A DNA stretch of 64,000 nt, from positions 1 through 64,000 of the forward strand of contig NZ_JADNHZ010000007.1 of the NCBI RefSeq assembly GCF_015554145.1, written 5' to 3'. Every line of letters begins with the position of its first letter. The stretch's first letter is position 1. A program made the position numbers and the translations under genes. This DNA comes from Collinsella aerofaciens. Lineage in GTDB: Bacteria; Actinomycetota; Coriobacteriia; Coriobacteriales; Coriobacteriaceae. Of the stretch, positions 55,465 to 64,000 are shown piece after piece. A model generated the notes under the pieces. It did no database searches. It was given only the letters and a program-made list of their open reading frames with translations, and was not told where the DNA came from.

Positions 55465-56610
55465 ATGCCCTGCAATCAATTCCCGTCGACCCAACGCCGT
55501 AAAGCGCGGGGCCGCATCACCATCCTATTCGCGCTCATCGCTCTGGCGCTCACCGCACTTCCCGCTACGGCTCTTGCCGGCACGGACACCGCAGGCAACG
55601 TACTTGCGACCGACAATGACGCCACTCCGTCCGGCGTCGAAGGTGACCTGTACTGGGCAGGTCAGGCCCTCAACTTGGACGATGCGTCCATCGGCCGCGA
55701 CATAATTGCAGCAGGCGAGAGCCTCTCCATCCGCGACTGCACGGTGGGCGGCGCCGTCCGCTTGGCGGCGCGCACCATCGACATTGCCAAGACTACGGTT
55801 GATGGCAGCGTGACCGTTGCCGGCCAGCATGTCGTGCTCAACACCGGTAGCACCGCCAACTGTTTTTACGCGATGGGCGAGACGGTTGCCCTGCGCGGTT
55901 CTACCAAGTCGGCAGTGCTCGCGGGCGACACCGTGACCATCGATGGCACCGTCGAGGGCGATGTCGAGGTTTGGGCCGATAAGCTCATCCTGGGCAAGAA
56001 CACCCACATCACCGGCACCGTGAACGCGCACGTCTCCGAGAACCCCGAGCGCGCCGCGGGAGCCGAGGTCGGCGCGCTCAAGATCGACCGCACCGAGAGC
56101 GAGGATACTTCCACCGTTAACGATGTCATCGGCGGTATCGTCGCCGCGGCACTCTCGACCTGCTTTGTCGCCCTACTGCTCGAACTCGTCTTTCCGCGCG
56201 CAACCGCCAGCGCCGCCGGCATGCTCCACCAGCGCCCCATGCCCCTGTGGGTGAGCGGTCTTCTGGGCACGATTGCTGTCGTCCCCGCCGTCCTGCTGCT
56301 GATTATCTCGATTGCCGGCCTGTCGCTTGCCGGAGCCCTCTTGTGCGGCGTTATCGGCATCGCGTTGGTGTCGAGCGCCTTTGCGGGGTGCGCGATCGGC
56401 CGCATGGTCGGACACAACCAGAACCGCTACGCCATGGCAGCCGTCGGCGGTGTGGCCGCAGGCGCCCTCACAGGACTCCCCCTCATCGGCGACTTCATCA
56501 GCGGCGTGGCATTTGTCTTTATGCTCGGCTACGTTATCCAGATCATCTGGCGCAACGCTCACCTCAAGTCGCAACAGCCGGCTAATACGCCAGGACTCCC
56601 CACCGCCTAG
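55465..56610 (+). CDS. Bactofilin-like exported domain fused to a membrane domain
   Basis: 381 residues. A signal-like hydrophobic segment (about 19-39) is followed by about 150 residues of short beta repeats (LNLDDASIGRDIIAAGESLSI, VDGSVTVAGQHVVLN, IDGTVEGDVEVWADKLIL), typical of polymer-forming bactofilin-like folds. About five membrane helices follow (from VNDVIGGIVAAALSTCFVAL). Role unknown; such proteins may scaffold envelope processes. ATG after GAAGGATTCACT. A REP follows 6 bp after the stop. Confidence 0.75.
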   Translation: MPCNQFPSTQRRKARGRITILFALIALALTALPATALAGTDTAGNVLATDNDATPSGVEGDLYWAGQALNLDDASIGRDIIAAGESLSIRDCTVGGAVRLAARTIDIAKTTVDGSVTVAGQHVVLNTGSTANCFYAMGETVALRGSTKSAVLAGDTVTIDGTVEGDVEVWADKLILGKNTHITGTVNAHVSENPERAAGAEVGALKIDRTESEDTSTVNDVIGGIVAAALSTCFVALLLELVFPRATASAAGMLHQRPMPLWVSGLLGTIAVVPAVLLLIISIAGLSLAGALLCGVIGIALVSSAFAGCAIGRMVGHNQNRYAMAAVGGVAAGALTGLPLIGDFISGVAFVFMLGYVIQIIWRNAHLKSQQPANTPGLPTA

Positions 56611-56616
56611 TCGCCA

Positions 56617-56677
56617 ACCACCACAAAAGGGCCAGGCACCTTTGTGGTGGTGCAAGCGAACCTGTCCCCCTTGCACC
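56617..56677. repeat. Two adjacent GGGACAG-type REP hairpins
   Basis: ACCACCACAAAAGG...CCTTTGTGGTGGT (56617-56651), then GGTGCAAG...CTTGCACC with AACCTGTCCCC (56649-56677). Between convergent genes. Confidence 0.8.
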
Positions 56678-56713
56678 AAAAAGGGCGCCGACCATTGCGG
56701 TCGACGCCCTTTC
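56676..56713 (-). terminator. Terminator of typA
   Basis: AAAGGGCGTCGACC...GGTCGGCGCCCTTT on the minus strand followed by TTGG; 27 bp after the typA stop. Confidence 0.85.
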
Positions 56714-56739
56714 TTATTGGCGGTTATAAGCCCCAGCGC

Positions 56740-58578
<1,839 letters not shown>

Positions 58579-58695
58579 GTAGTTCCCCTATCTTCTATCC
58601 ATATACAAACGGCACGCGTATGCGACCCACCCAGCAATGCAACGCTCGACGGGAATATTGAGCCTTTTACCGAAAACTCGTTTATTTTAGCGATT

Positions 58696-59145
58696 TTAGA
58701 TAAGAGGGGTTTCCTCACCTGCAGGTTCAGGGTCGCTCCACATAAAACCATCGCCGGCGCCCATGCCCTCATACAGCACATATGCCGAAAAACCGCTCTC
58801 GAGCGTGGTTTCGAAGAAGCTCACGAGCAGGGCGTCGTGATAGCCGCCGTCAATTTCGACACAACCGGTGTAGCCGATGGCATAGCGGGCGATGCGGCCC
58901 AGGCCCTCGTCCTTAAGACCCATCTTGTGCTCGGAGATAAAGTTGGTGGCCGCCTCGAGGCACGCCTCTTCGCCGTCCTCGTCGAGCGCCGCCAGATATC
59001 GGTTGGAAGCAGCGTCCTCGATCGCCACAACTACGCCCGGATTCTCGCCGGCGGCAAGGTCGTCCAAGAACGCACCAATCAGGTCACACACCATGGCGTC
59101 GAGCTCGGCGGAGACGTTACCGGCGTCCTGCATATCCTGTGCCAT
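58696..59145 (-). CDS. Hypothetical protein
   Basis: 149 residues, acidic, soluble, no signal or membrane segment. Ends DPEPAGEETPLI. Contains NRYLAALDEDGEEACLEAA and YAIGYTGCVEIDGGYHDALLVSFFE. No family recognised. SD GGGAAGG before the ATG and codon usage like its neighbours make it a real gene. Between typA and the 59176 gene on the same strand, 30 bp from the latter. Confidence 0.75.
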   Translation of the reverse strand: MAQDMQDAGNVSAELDAMVCDLIGAFLDDLAAGENPGVVVAIEDAASNRYLAALDEDGEEACLEAATNFISEHKMGLKDEGLGRIARYAIGYTGCVEIDGGYHDALLVSFFETTLESGFSAYVLYEGMGAGDGFMWSDPEPAGEETPLI

Positions 59146-59175
59146 CTTTAGACCTTCCCATCGAGTCCGGCGTCG

Positions 59176-59532
59176 TTACAGTTCTTGTGCCTCGGCAGCG
59201 ATCTTGGCGGCAGCGTCGCGGGCGCGCATCATATCCATCGCGCGCTTGTCGAGTACCTTGATCTGGTTGGCCAGCATTACTGCATCGACCACGCCCCAGA
59301 TTACCAAGCCTGTTGAAATCGAAAACCCAAGCGCACCAACTGTACCACGAAGGCGCGAGCAGATTGCCGCGACAAGGGCGGAGACGACAACCATCTTGAT
59401 AAACGAGCCGCGGCGCTCGCGAAGCGTGCGGGCCTGCGTCACATAGGCAATGCGAGCCGCCTCAGAAGCCTCCGAGCGCATCTGGGCTTCACGCGCGATG
59501 GCGGCCACTTCAGCCGATACGCGGGTACCCAT
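59176..59532 (-). CDS. Small membrane protein of unknown function
   Basis: 118 residues. A helical charged N-terminus (VSAEVAAIAREAQMRSEASEAA), two membrane segments (MVVVSALVAAICSRL and LGFSISTGLVIWGVVDAVML), and an Ala-rich tail. ATG at 59532 follows GGAGAGGTCGCTG. An earlier ATG (59562) overlaps the bifunctional-nuclease stop but has no SD. Probably co-transcribed with 59563-60063. Confidence 0.7.
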   Translation of the reverse strand: MGTRVSAEVAAIAREAQMRSEASEAARIAYVTQARTLRERRGSFIKMVVVSALVAAICSRLRGTVGALGFSISTGLVIWGVVDAVMLANQIKVLDKRAMDMMRARDAAAKIAAEAQEL

Positions 59533-59562
59533 CAGCGACCTCTCCGCTCGCGTGCCAGACAT

Positions 59563-60063
59563 TTAGAAGTCATCGGGGGAGAGCGTATGGACGAACTCGT
59601 CGAACTTCTCGAACTCCTGCTCGTCGTCGACTTCCTCGGCGTGGGTAGAAACAGTGCCCAGGCGATTCATGATGTCGTCCTCCACAAACATGGGAGCATT
59701 GCTGCGCACGGCAAGGGCAATGGCATCACTGGGACGGGCGTCGATCTTGCGCTCCTCGCCATCGGCCAGTACGACGATCGTCGCGTAGAACACCGGCGGC
59801 TCGGCGCGAACGATCTCGATGCGCTCGAGCTTGGCGCCCAGGGCGTCGACGGTGTCGAGCAGCAGGTCATGGGTGATCGGGCGCTCGGCGCGGCCGCTAT
59901 CGATGCCGCGGCTGATGGCAGCAGCTTCAAACGAACCAGTCTGAATGGAAAGGGAACGCAGCGGCGCGGGCGAGTCCGATTTGCTGCTGCGCTCACGAAG
60001 TACGATAAGCGATGGCACGGGACCGGCGGCCATGACGATGGTCTCTATGTCGACACGAACCAT
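59563..60063 (-). CDS. Bifunctional nuclease (BFN/DUF151) family protein
   Basis: 166 residues. IEIVRAEPPVFYATIVV and EERKIDARPSDAIALAVRSNAPMFVEDDIM are the family blocks (core RPSDAIALA). Related proteins were described as nucleases in plants; the bacterial role is unproven. The middle (GIDSGRAERPITHDLL) is standard. ATG after GGAGGTGTTCC; the upstream frame to 60093 was not used. Confidence 0.88.
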   Translation of the reverse strand: MVRVDIETIVMAAGPVPSLIVLRERSSKSDSPAPLRSLSIQTGSFEAAAISRGIDSGRAERPITHDLLLDTVDALGAKLERIEIVRAEPPVFYATIVVLADGEERKIDARPSDAIALAVRSNAPMFVEDDIMNRLGTVSTHAEEVDDEQEFEKFDEFVHTLSPDDF

Positions 60064-60153
60064 GGAACACCTCCGGTACGTAGCGGTTAACACGCGGCAG
60101 CCCGCCGCATTGAATAGCTATACTACCCAAACTTTCGCACAGCACACAAAATC

Positions 60154-60192
60154 AAAGTAGTTAATTTGGGGCGGGGCTTTTTTGACTACTTT
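60154..60192. repeat. GGGGCGG-type REP hairpin
   Basis: AAAGTAGT...ACTACTTT with TAATTTGGGGCGGGGC between; sister of 36784-36818. Confidence 0.8.
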
Positions 60193-60201
60193 CAGTAGGT
60201 A

Positions 60202-60234
60202 AGAAAAAAGCCCCGAGGCAACGCCCCAGGGCTC
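60202..60234 (-). terminator. Terminator of the tRNA cluster
   Basis: GAGCCCTGGGGC...GCCTCGGGGCTTTTTT on the minus strand, 14 bp after the tRNA-Ile 3' end. Confidence 0.85.
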
Positions 60235-60247
60235 TTCACAGTTTTGA

Positions 60248-60324
60248 TGGTGGACCTGACAAGATTCGAACTTGTGACCTCCCGGTTATCAGCCGGACGC
60301 TCTAACCAACTGAGCTACAGGTCC
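60248..60324 (-). tRNA. tRNA-Ile (anticodon GAT), copy 2
   Basis: 77 nt with CCA. Acceptor GGACCTG/CAGGTCC, anticodon loop CTGATAA, T arm ACAAGTTCGAATCTTGT. Identical to copy 1 at 60472-60548. Confidence 0.96.
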
Positions 60325-60328
60325 ATCA

Positions 60329-60404
60329 TGGTGGAGGTTAGGGGGATCGAACCCCTGACCTCAGGCTTGCAAAGCCCGCGCTCTCCCAGCTGAGCTAAAC
60401 CCCC
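60329..60404 (-). tRNA. tRNA-Ala (anticodon TGC)
   Basis: 76 nt with CCA. Acceptor GGGGGTT/AACCTCC, anticodon loop TTTGCAA, T arm CAGGGGTTCGATCCCCCT. Only 4 bp separate it from tRNA-Ile copy 2. Confidence 0.96.
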
Positions 60405-60415
60405 ACGGAGACAGT

Positions 60416-60460
60416 AATAAACACCCCAGCGGCGACTCGGCTCTCGCTGGGGTGTTTATT
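60416..60460 (-). terminator. Perfect 16-bp hairpin between tRNA-Ile copy 1 and tRNA-Ala
   Basis: AATAAACACCCCAGCG at 60416-60431 and its exact complement at 60445-60460. On minus it ends ...GTGTTTATT. It could terminate or process the tRNA-Ile copy 1 transcript before tRNA-Ala. Confidence 0.65.
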
Positions 60461-60471
60461 GCGAAAGAAAG

Positions 60472-60548
60472 TGGTGGACCTGACAAGATTCGAACTTGTG
60501 ACCTCCCGGTTATCAGCCGGACGCTCTAACCAACTGAGCTACAGGTCC
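60472..60548 (-). tRNA. tRNA-Ile (anticodon GAT), copy 1
   Basis: 77 nt with CCA, identical to copy 2. It has its own upstream promoter at 60563-60592. Confidence 0.96.
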
Positions 60549-60562
60549 ATCGCGCAAGGGAT

Positions 60563-60592
60563 ATATTAGACGAGTCGTTACGCGCGCGTCAA
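60563..60592 (-). promoter_or_regulatory. Promoter of the tRNA-Ile/Ala/Ile cluster
   Basis: Minus strand: TTGACG (60592-60587), 18-bp spacer, TAATAT (60568-60563), 15 bp before the tRNA 5' end. Confidence 0.75.
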
Positions 60593-60619
60593 CAACTTTT
60601 TTGAAAATCTTTGAGGGGT

Positions 60620-60755
60620 GTGTCAGACGGCTGGGCGAGATGGGTTAGGTTTGCTGCTCGGGCAGTCCTGCGCAAGACGAAGGCCACATTAAGTGGCCTT
60701 CTTTGCGTGCGGAACTCGCGACAAACCTAACCCATCTCGCCCAGCCGTCTGACAC
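60620..60755. repeat. Perfect 34-bp inverted repeat enclosing a hairpin
   Basis: Arms 60620-60653 and 60722-60755 are exact reverse complements (GTGTCAGACGG...GGTTTG). Inside, GAAGGCCAC...GTGGCCTTC (60679-60701) extends through CGCAA/TTGCG. It lies after gyrA and before the tRNAs; read on minus it may terminate gyrA. Confidence 0.9.
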
Positions 60756-60845
60756 GGGGCTCCAAGCTTGTCAAAAAAGCGGTCGGCGCGCAGTGCGCCG
60801 ACCGCCGATATATGGGGTCTGATATTTTCTACCAGCTAGTTCCTC

Positions 60846-63584
60846 TTACTCGTCTAGGAGATCCTCTGGCATGTCGTTGCCGTCGCCTAGATCGACAGGG
60901 GTTTCTTCGGGGGCAGAGCCGTCTTCTGTGGCTTCGCCTTCGGGCTTCTCCTTGGCGGCCGTCATGCGGGCTACGGCGCAGATGCGGTCGTTGTCGTCGA
61001 CGGTCATCATCTTGACGCCCTGGGTGGCGCGGCCAGTCTGGCTAATCTCATCGGTCTTGACGCGAATGACCGTCGCGCCCTCCGTCACGATGAACAACTC
61101 GTGCTGCGGGCCCACCGTCTTCATGGCCGCGAGGTTGCCCTTACGCTCGGTCATTTGGATGGTGTAGACGCCCTGGCCGCCGCGATTCTGCTCCGGGTAG
61201 TCCGCGACCGGCGTGCGCTTGCCGTAGCCGCGCTCGGTGATGACGAATAGATCGCCGTTGCCGTTAGTGACTTCCATGCCCAGAACGCTCACGCCGTCCT
61301 TCATACCGATACCGCGAACGCCGCTAGTATCGCGGCCGGTGGCGCGCACCTGCTCCTCGGAGAACATGATCGCCTTGCCCGCGGTGGTGGCCAGGATAAT
61401 CTTGTCGCCCTCGCGCACGCGGCGCACGTTTAGCAGCGCGTCGTCGTCACGCAGGTTGATAGCGATCAGGCCGTCGCGGCGGCTGCGGTCATATGCGCTC
61501 ATTACGGTCTTCTTGACCATGCCGCTCTTGGTGGCAAACATCAGGTACTCGTCGGCAGGGAACTCGCGGCAGCTGATGACGCTCGCGATCTTCTCGCCCT
61601 CCTCGAAGGGCAGCAGGTTGACGATCGCGGTACCGCGTGCCTGGCGCGTACCCACCGGCAGCTCGTGCACCTTCAGGCGATAGACCTTACCCTTGCTCGA
61701 GAAGAACAGCACGTACTCGTGCGTGGACGCGATGAACATCTCGTCGATGACGTCGTCCTCTTTGAGGTTGACGCCCGAGACGCCCTTGCCGCCGCGCTTC
61801 TGGGCGCGGTAGGCGGCCACCGGGATGCGCTTGACATAGCCGGTGTGGGTGATGGTCACGACCATGTCCTCGTCGGCGATGAGGTCCTCGACGTCCAGGT
61901 CCTTCTCGACATGGCTGATCTCGGTGCGGCGCTTATCGCCGAACTTCTTGGAGATCTCGCGCATCTCTTCCTTAATGACGCCCAGGATCTTCTCCTCGTG
62001 CGCCAGCAGGTCCTCGTAGTAGGCGATGGCGCGGCGCAGGCCGTCCAGCTCTTCCTGGATCTTGTCGCGCTCCAGGCCGGTCAGGCGGCGCAGCTTCATC
62101 TCGAGGATGGCCGTGGTCTGCTCGGGCGTAAAGCCAAAGCGCTCGATCAGGCGGCTGCTGGCCTCGGAATCGGTCTGCGAGGAACGGATGATGCTGATGA
62201 CCTCGTCGATATGGTCAAGGGCCATCAGGTAACCCTCGAGGATATGCGCGCGGGCCTGGGCCTTCTTAAGGTCGAAGCGGGTGCGGCGGGTGACAACGTC
62301 GACCTGGTGGTCGATGTAGTGCTGCAGCATCTCGCGCAGGCTCAAGCATTTGGGAACGCCGTTGACAAGCGCCAGGTTGTTGGCGCCAAAGGTCGTCTGC
62401 AGCGAGGTGTACTTGTACAGGTTGTTGAGCACGACCTGCGGGATGACGCCCTTCTTGAGTTCGATGACCAGACGGATACCCTTCTGGTTGGACTCATCGC
62501 GCATATCCGAGATACCCTCGATGCGCTTGTCGTTGACGAGCTGGGCGATCTTCTCCTGCAGGGTGCCCTTGTTGACCATGTAGGGAATCTCGGTAAAGAC
62601 CAGGCGGCTGCGGCCGGTCTTGGTGGACTCCACGTGAGCCTTGGCGCGCACGGTAATGGAGCCACGGCCGGTCTCGTAGCTCTGCTTAATACCGGCACTG
62701 CCCATGATGATGGCGCCGGTGGGGAAGTCCGGACCGGGCATGATCTGCATGAGCTCGTCGACAGTGGCGTCGGGATTATCGATCAGGTAGCAGGTTGCCT
62801 CGATCGCCTCGGTGAGGTTATGCGGGGCGATATTGGTGGCCATGCCGACGGCGATGCCCTGGCTGCCGTTGACCAGCAGGTTGGGGAAGCGCGCAGGCAG
62901 CGCCTGAGGCTCGGCGAGCGATTCGTCGTAGTTGGGCTGCCAGTCGACGGTATCCTTCTGCAAGTCACGCAGCAATTCCATGGCGGGCTTGGCCAGGCGG
63001 CTCTCGGTGTAACGCATGGCCGCCGCGCCGTCGCCGTCGATGTTGCCGAAGTTGCCGTGACCGTCGATGAGCGGCGTGCGCATGGAGAACCACTGCGCCA
63101 GGCGGACCATGGCCTCATAGACCGCGTAGTCGCCATGCGGGTGGTACTTACCGATAACTTCGCCGACCGTCCAGGCCGACTTCTTGTGCGGGCGGTTGGG
63201 GTAGATGCCGCTCTCGTTCATCGCGTACAGGATGCGGCGGTGCACCGGCTTTAGGCCGTCGCGCACGTCCGGCAGGGCGCGCGCCGTGATGACCGACATC
63301 GAATACTCGATAAACGACTGCTTCATCTCGCGACCGAACTCCGAAATCTGGAGCTGGCCGCCATTGATATCCTCGCCGGCCGAGGCGCCACGGTCGACTT
63401 CGCCAAAGCTCTCCTCGAGCTCACCGTCGTCCTCTTCCTCGTCATCATCGGCATCGGGGTTATAGGCGTCCGGATCGCCGTCCTCGCCCTGCTCAGCACG
63501 GGCAAGCAGGCGCCTCAGATCGTCGGGCATGCCGGCGTCGCCGGCCTCGCCCATGCCCTCGTTATTGTTGATATCGTCTGCCAC
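60846..63584 (-). CDS. gyrA: DNA gyrase subunit A
   Basis: 912 residues. An acidic N-terminal extension of about 75 residues ([20 protein letters not shown]) precedes the usual start [22 protein letters not shown]. Catalytic Tyr192 is in AMRYTESRL, and the GyrA box [10 protein letters not shown] marks a DNA-wrapping C-terminal domain. The quinolone-determining region reads [17 protein letters not shown]: Tyr153 and Glu157 align with E. coli Ser83 and Asp87. GTG start after AGGAGGTAAC. The C-terminus is acidic ([15 protein letters not shown]). Follows gyrB by 172 bp. Confidence 0.97.
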   Translation of the reverse strand: MADDINNNEGMGEAGDAGMPDDLRRLLARAEQGEDGDPDAYNPDADDDEEEDDGELEESFGEVDRGASAGEDINGGQLQISEFGREMKQSFIEYSMSVITARALPDVRDGLKPVHRRILYAMNESGIYPNRPHKKSAWTVGEVIGKYHPHGDYAVYEAMVRLAQWFSMRTPLIDGHGNFGNIDGDGAAAMRYTESRLAKPAMELLRDLQKDTVDWQPNYDESLAEPQALPARFPNLLVNGSQGIAVGMATNIAPHNLTEAIEATCYLIDNPDATVDELMQIMPGPDFPTGAIIMGSAGIKQSYETGRGSITVRAKAHVESTKTGRSRLVFTEIPYMVNKGTLQEKIAQLVNDKRIEGISDMRDESNQKGIRLVIELKKGVIPQVVLNNLYKYTSLQTTFGANNLALVNGVPKCLSLREMLQHYIDHQVDVVTRRTRFDLKKAQARAHILEGYLMALDHIDEVISIIRSSQTDSEASSRLIERFGFTPEQTTAILEMKLRRLTGLERDKIQEELDGLRRAIAYYEDLLAHEEKILGVIKEEMREISKKFGDKRRTEISHVEKDLDVEDLIADEDMVVTITHTGYVKRIPVAAYRAQKRGGKGVSGVNLKEDDVIDEMFIASTHEYVLFFSSKGKVYRLKVHELPVGTRQARGTAIVNLLPFEEGEKIASVISCREFPADEYLMFATKSGMVKKTVMSAYDRSRRDGLIAINLRDDDALLNVRRVREGDKIILATTAGKAIMFSEEQVRATGRDTSGVRGIGMKDGVSVLGMEVTNGNGDLFVITERGYGKRTPVADYPEQNRGGQGVYTIQMTERKGNLAAMKTVGPQHELFIVTEGATVIRVKTDEISQTGRATQGVKMMTVDDNDRICAVARMTAAKEKPEGEATEDGSAPEETPVDLGDGNDMPEDLLDE

Positions 63585-63650
63585 GTTACCTCCTCATGGT
63601 TTGCGTGGTTCAAATCAGATAGTCCCCGTCCCCGTCACTAGGACGGAGAC

Positions 63651-63749
63651 GGCTTTTCCAGGTGCCGCAGATTCGCTCGAAAGAGGAGGGAAGCGTACTT
63701 GGGTACGCGACCGACGATTGAGAGCGAAGGTGCGGTGGCTGGGAAAGCC
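63651..63749. repeat. Structured intergenic element, copy C, between gyrB and gyrA
   Basis: Outer arms GGCTTTTCCAG.../...CTGGGAAAGCC (63651/63749), CCGCA/TGCGG, AGATT facing AAGGT, TTCGCTC/GAGCGAA (63672-63678/63722-63728), then GAAAGAGGAG...GCGTAC-TTGG-GTACGC...CGACGATTGA. The tip agrees with copy B; the AGATT/AAGGT loop is on the opposite sides. It starts 8 bp after the gyrB stop. Confidence 0.85.
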
Positions 63750-63756
63750 GAACAGG

Positions 63757-64000
63757 TTAGGCATCTAAGAATCGTGCGTCATGCGCGTGCTTCTCGATGT
63801 ACTCGCGGCGATAGCCGACCTCGGAACCCATCAGCTCGCGCACGGCGCGGTCTGCCACCACGGCATCCTCGATCGACACGCGCTGCAGGATGCGGGTCTT
63901 GGGATCCATCGTCGTCGAGGCGAGCTGCTTGGGGTCCATCTCGCCCAGACCCTTGTAGCGCTGGACGGTATAGCCCTTGCGCTTCTTGGTGATCTTGCCG
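63757..64000 (-). CDS. gyrB: DNA gyrase subunit B, C-terminal part (runs off the right edge)
   Basis: About 80 codons visible. [14 protein letters not shown] is the gyrase B TOPRIM-end signature; [19 protein letters not shown] and the end [12 protein letters not shown] are typical. The 5' end lies beyond position 64000. With gyrA downstream it marks the vicinity of dnaA and the origin. Confidence 0.97.
   Translation of the reverse strand, partial: GKITKKRKGYTVQRYKGLGEMDPKQLASTTMDPKTRILQRVSIEDAVVADRAVRELMGSEVGYRREYIEKHAHDARFLDA

Overview
The window looks like high-GC chromosomal DNA from a Coriobacteriia actinobacterium, most likely Collinsella or a close relative. This rests on several things: the GC-rich coding style, Shine-Dalgarno (SD) starts with frequent GTG/TTG, a LuxR regulator fused to a membrane transporter-like domain, a LAxTG sorting signal together with a class B sortase, and the replication-gene neighbourhood. 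The genus is an inference from protein style and cannot be proven from the sequence alone.

Layout. 1-4.4 kb: biotin-ligase-like gene, a folP-folK fusion and a sirtuin on the minus strand, then exonuclease III on plus. 4.4-4.9 kb: two tandem intergenic palindromic elements. 4.9-11.3 kb: an ECF S component, a small membrane protein, and a putative catabolic cluster (MFS, amidohydrolase, paralogous MFS) read divergently from a LuxR regulator. 11.3-13.9 kb: ECF energising module (fused double ATPase plus EcfT). 14-20.1 kb: plus-strand housekeeping genes glmU, prs, pth and an NfnAB-like pair. 20.2-24.5 kb: a triple palindrome array, a cell-wall-anchored surface protein and a membrane-bound LuxR regulator. 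24.5-28.3 kb: a polar amino-acid ABC transporter with a cytidylate-kinase-like gene. 28.6-38.3 kb: yqeY, a parvulin foldase, a PTS IIA protein, purN-purM, purF, a CmpB-like membrane protein, a MoaE-like protein, sortase B and purE. 38.8-51.6 kb: carB-carA, a membrane protein of unknown function, an ABC exporter, a NUDIX hydrolase, purD, purA and dnaB. 51.9-53.6 kb: the rpsF-ssb-rpsR-rplI operon. 54-60 kb: two tRNA-Ser genes, a TRIC channel, a bactofilin-like membrane protein, typA, two unknown genes and a bifunctional-nuclease-family gene. 60.2-64 kb: tRNA-Ile/Ala/Ile, gyrA and the 3' end of gyrB. Most genes from 24.5 kb rightwards are on the minus strand and gyrB-gyrA lies at the right edge. 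Both facts fit a replication origin (dnaA/dnaN/recF) just beyond the right end.

The genes are mostly core metabolism: nucleotide synthesis (prs, purA/D/E/F/M/N, carAB), folate, cell-wall precursor (glmU), replication and translation. The unusual content is between and inside genes. About sixteen REP-like hairpins carry a GGGACAG-type core. Several intergenic elements have long, perfect inverted arms whose sequence differs at every locus, including one whose arm is an inverted copy of the 3' end of a tRNA-Ser gene. Three copies of a structured element have compensatory stem changes. One apparent MITE has been accepted in frame (exactly 63 codons) between the two ATPase domains of the ECF transporter. 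No rRNA, CRISPR array, prophage or complete transposase gene was seen.
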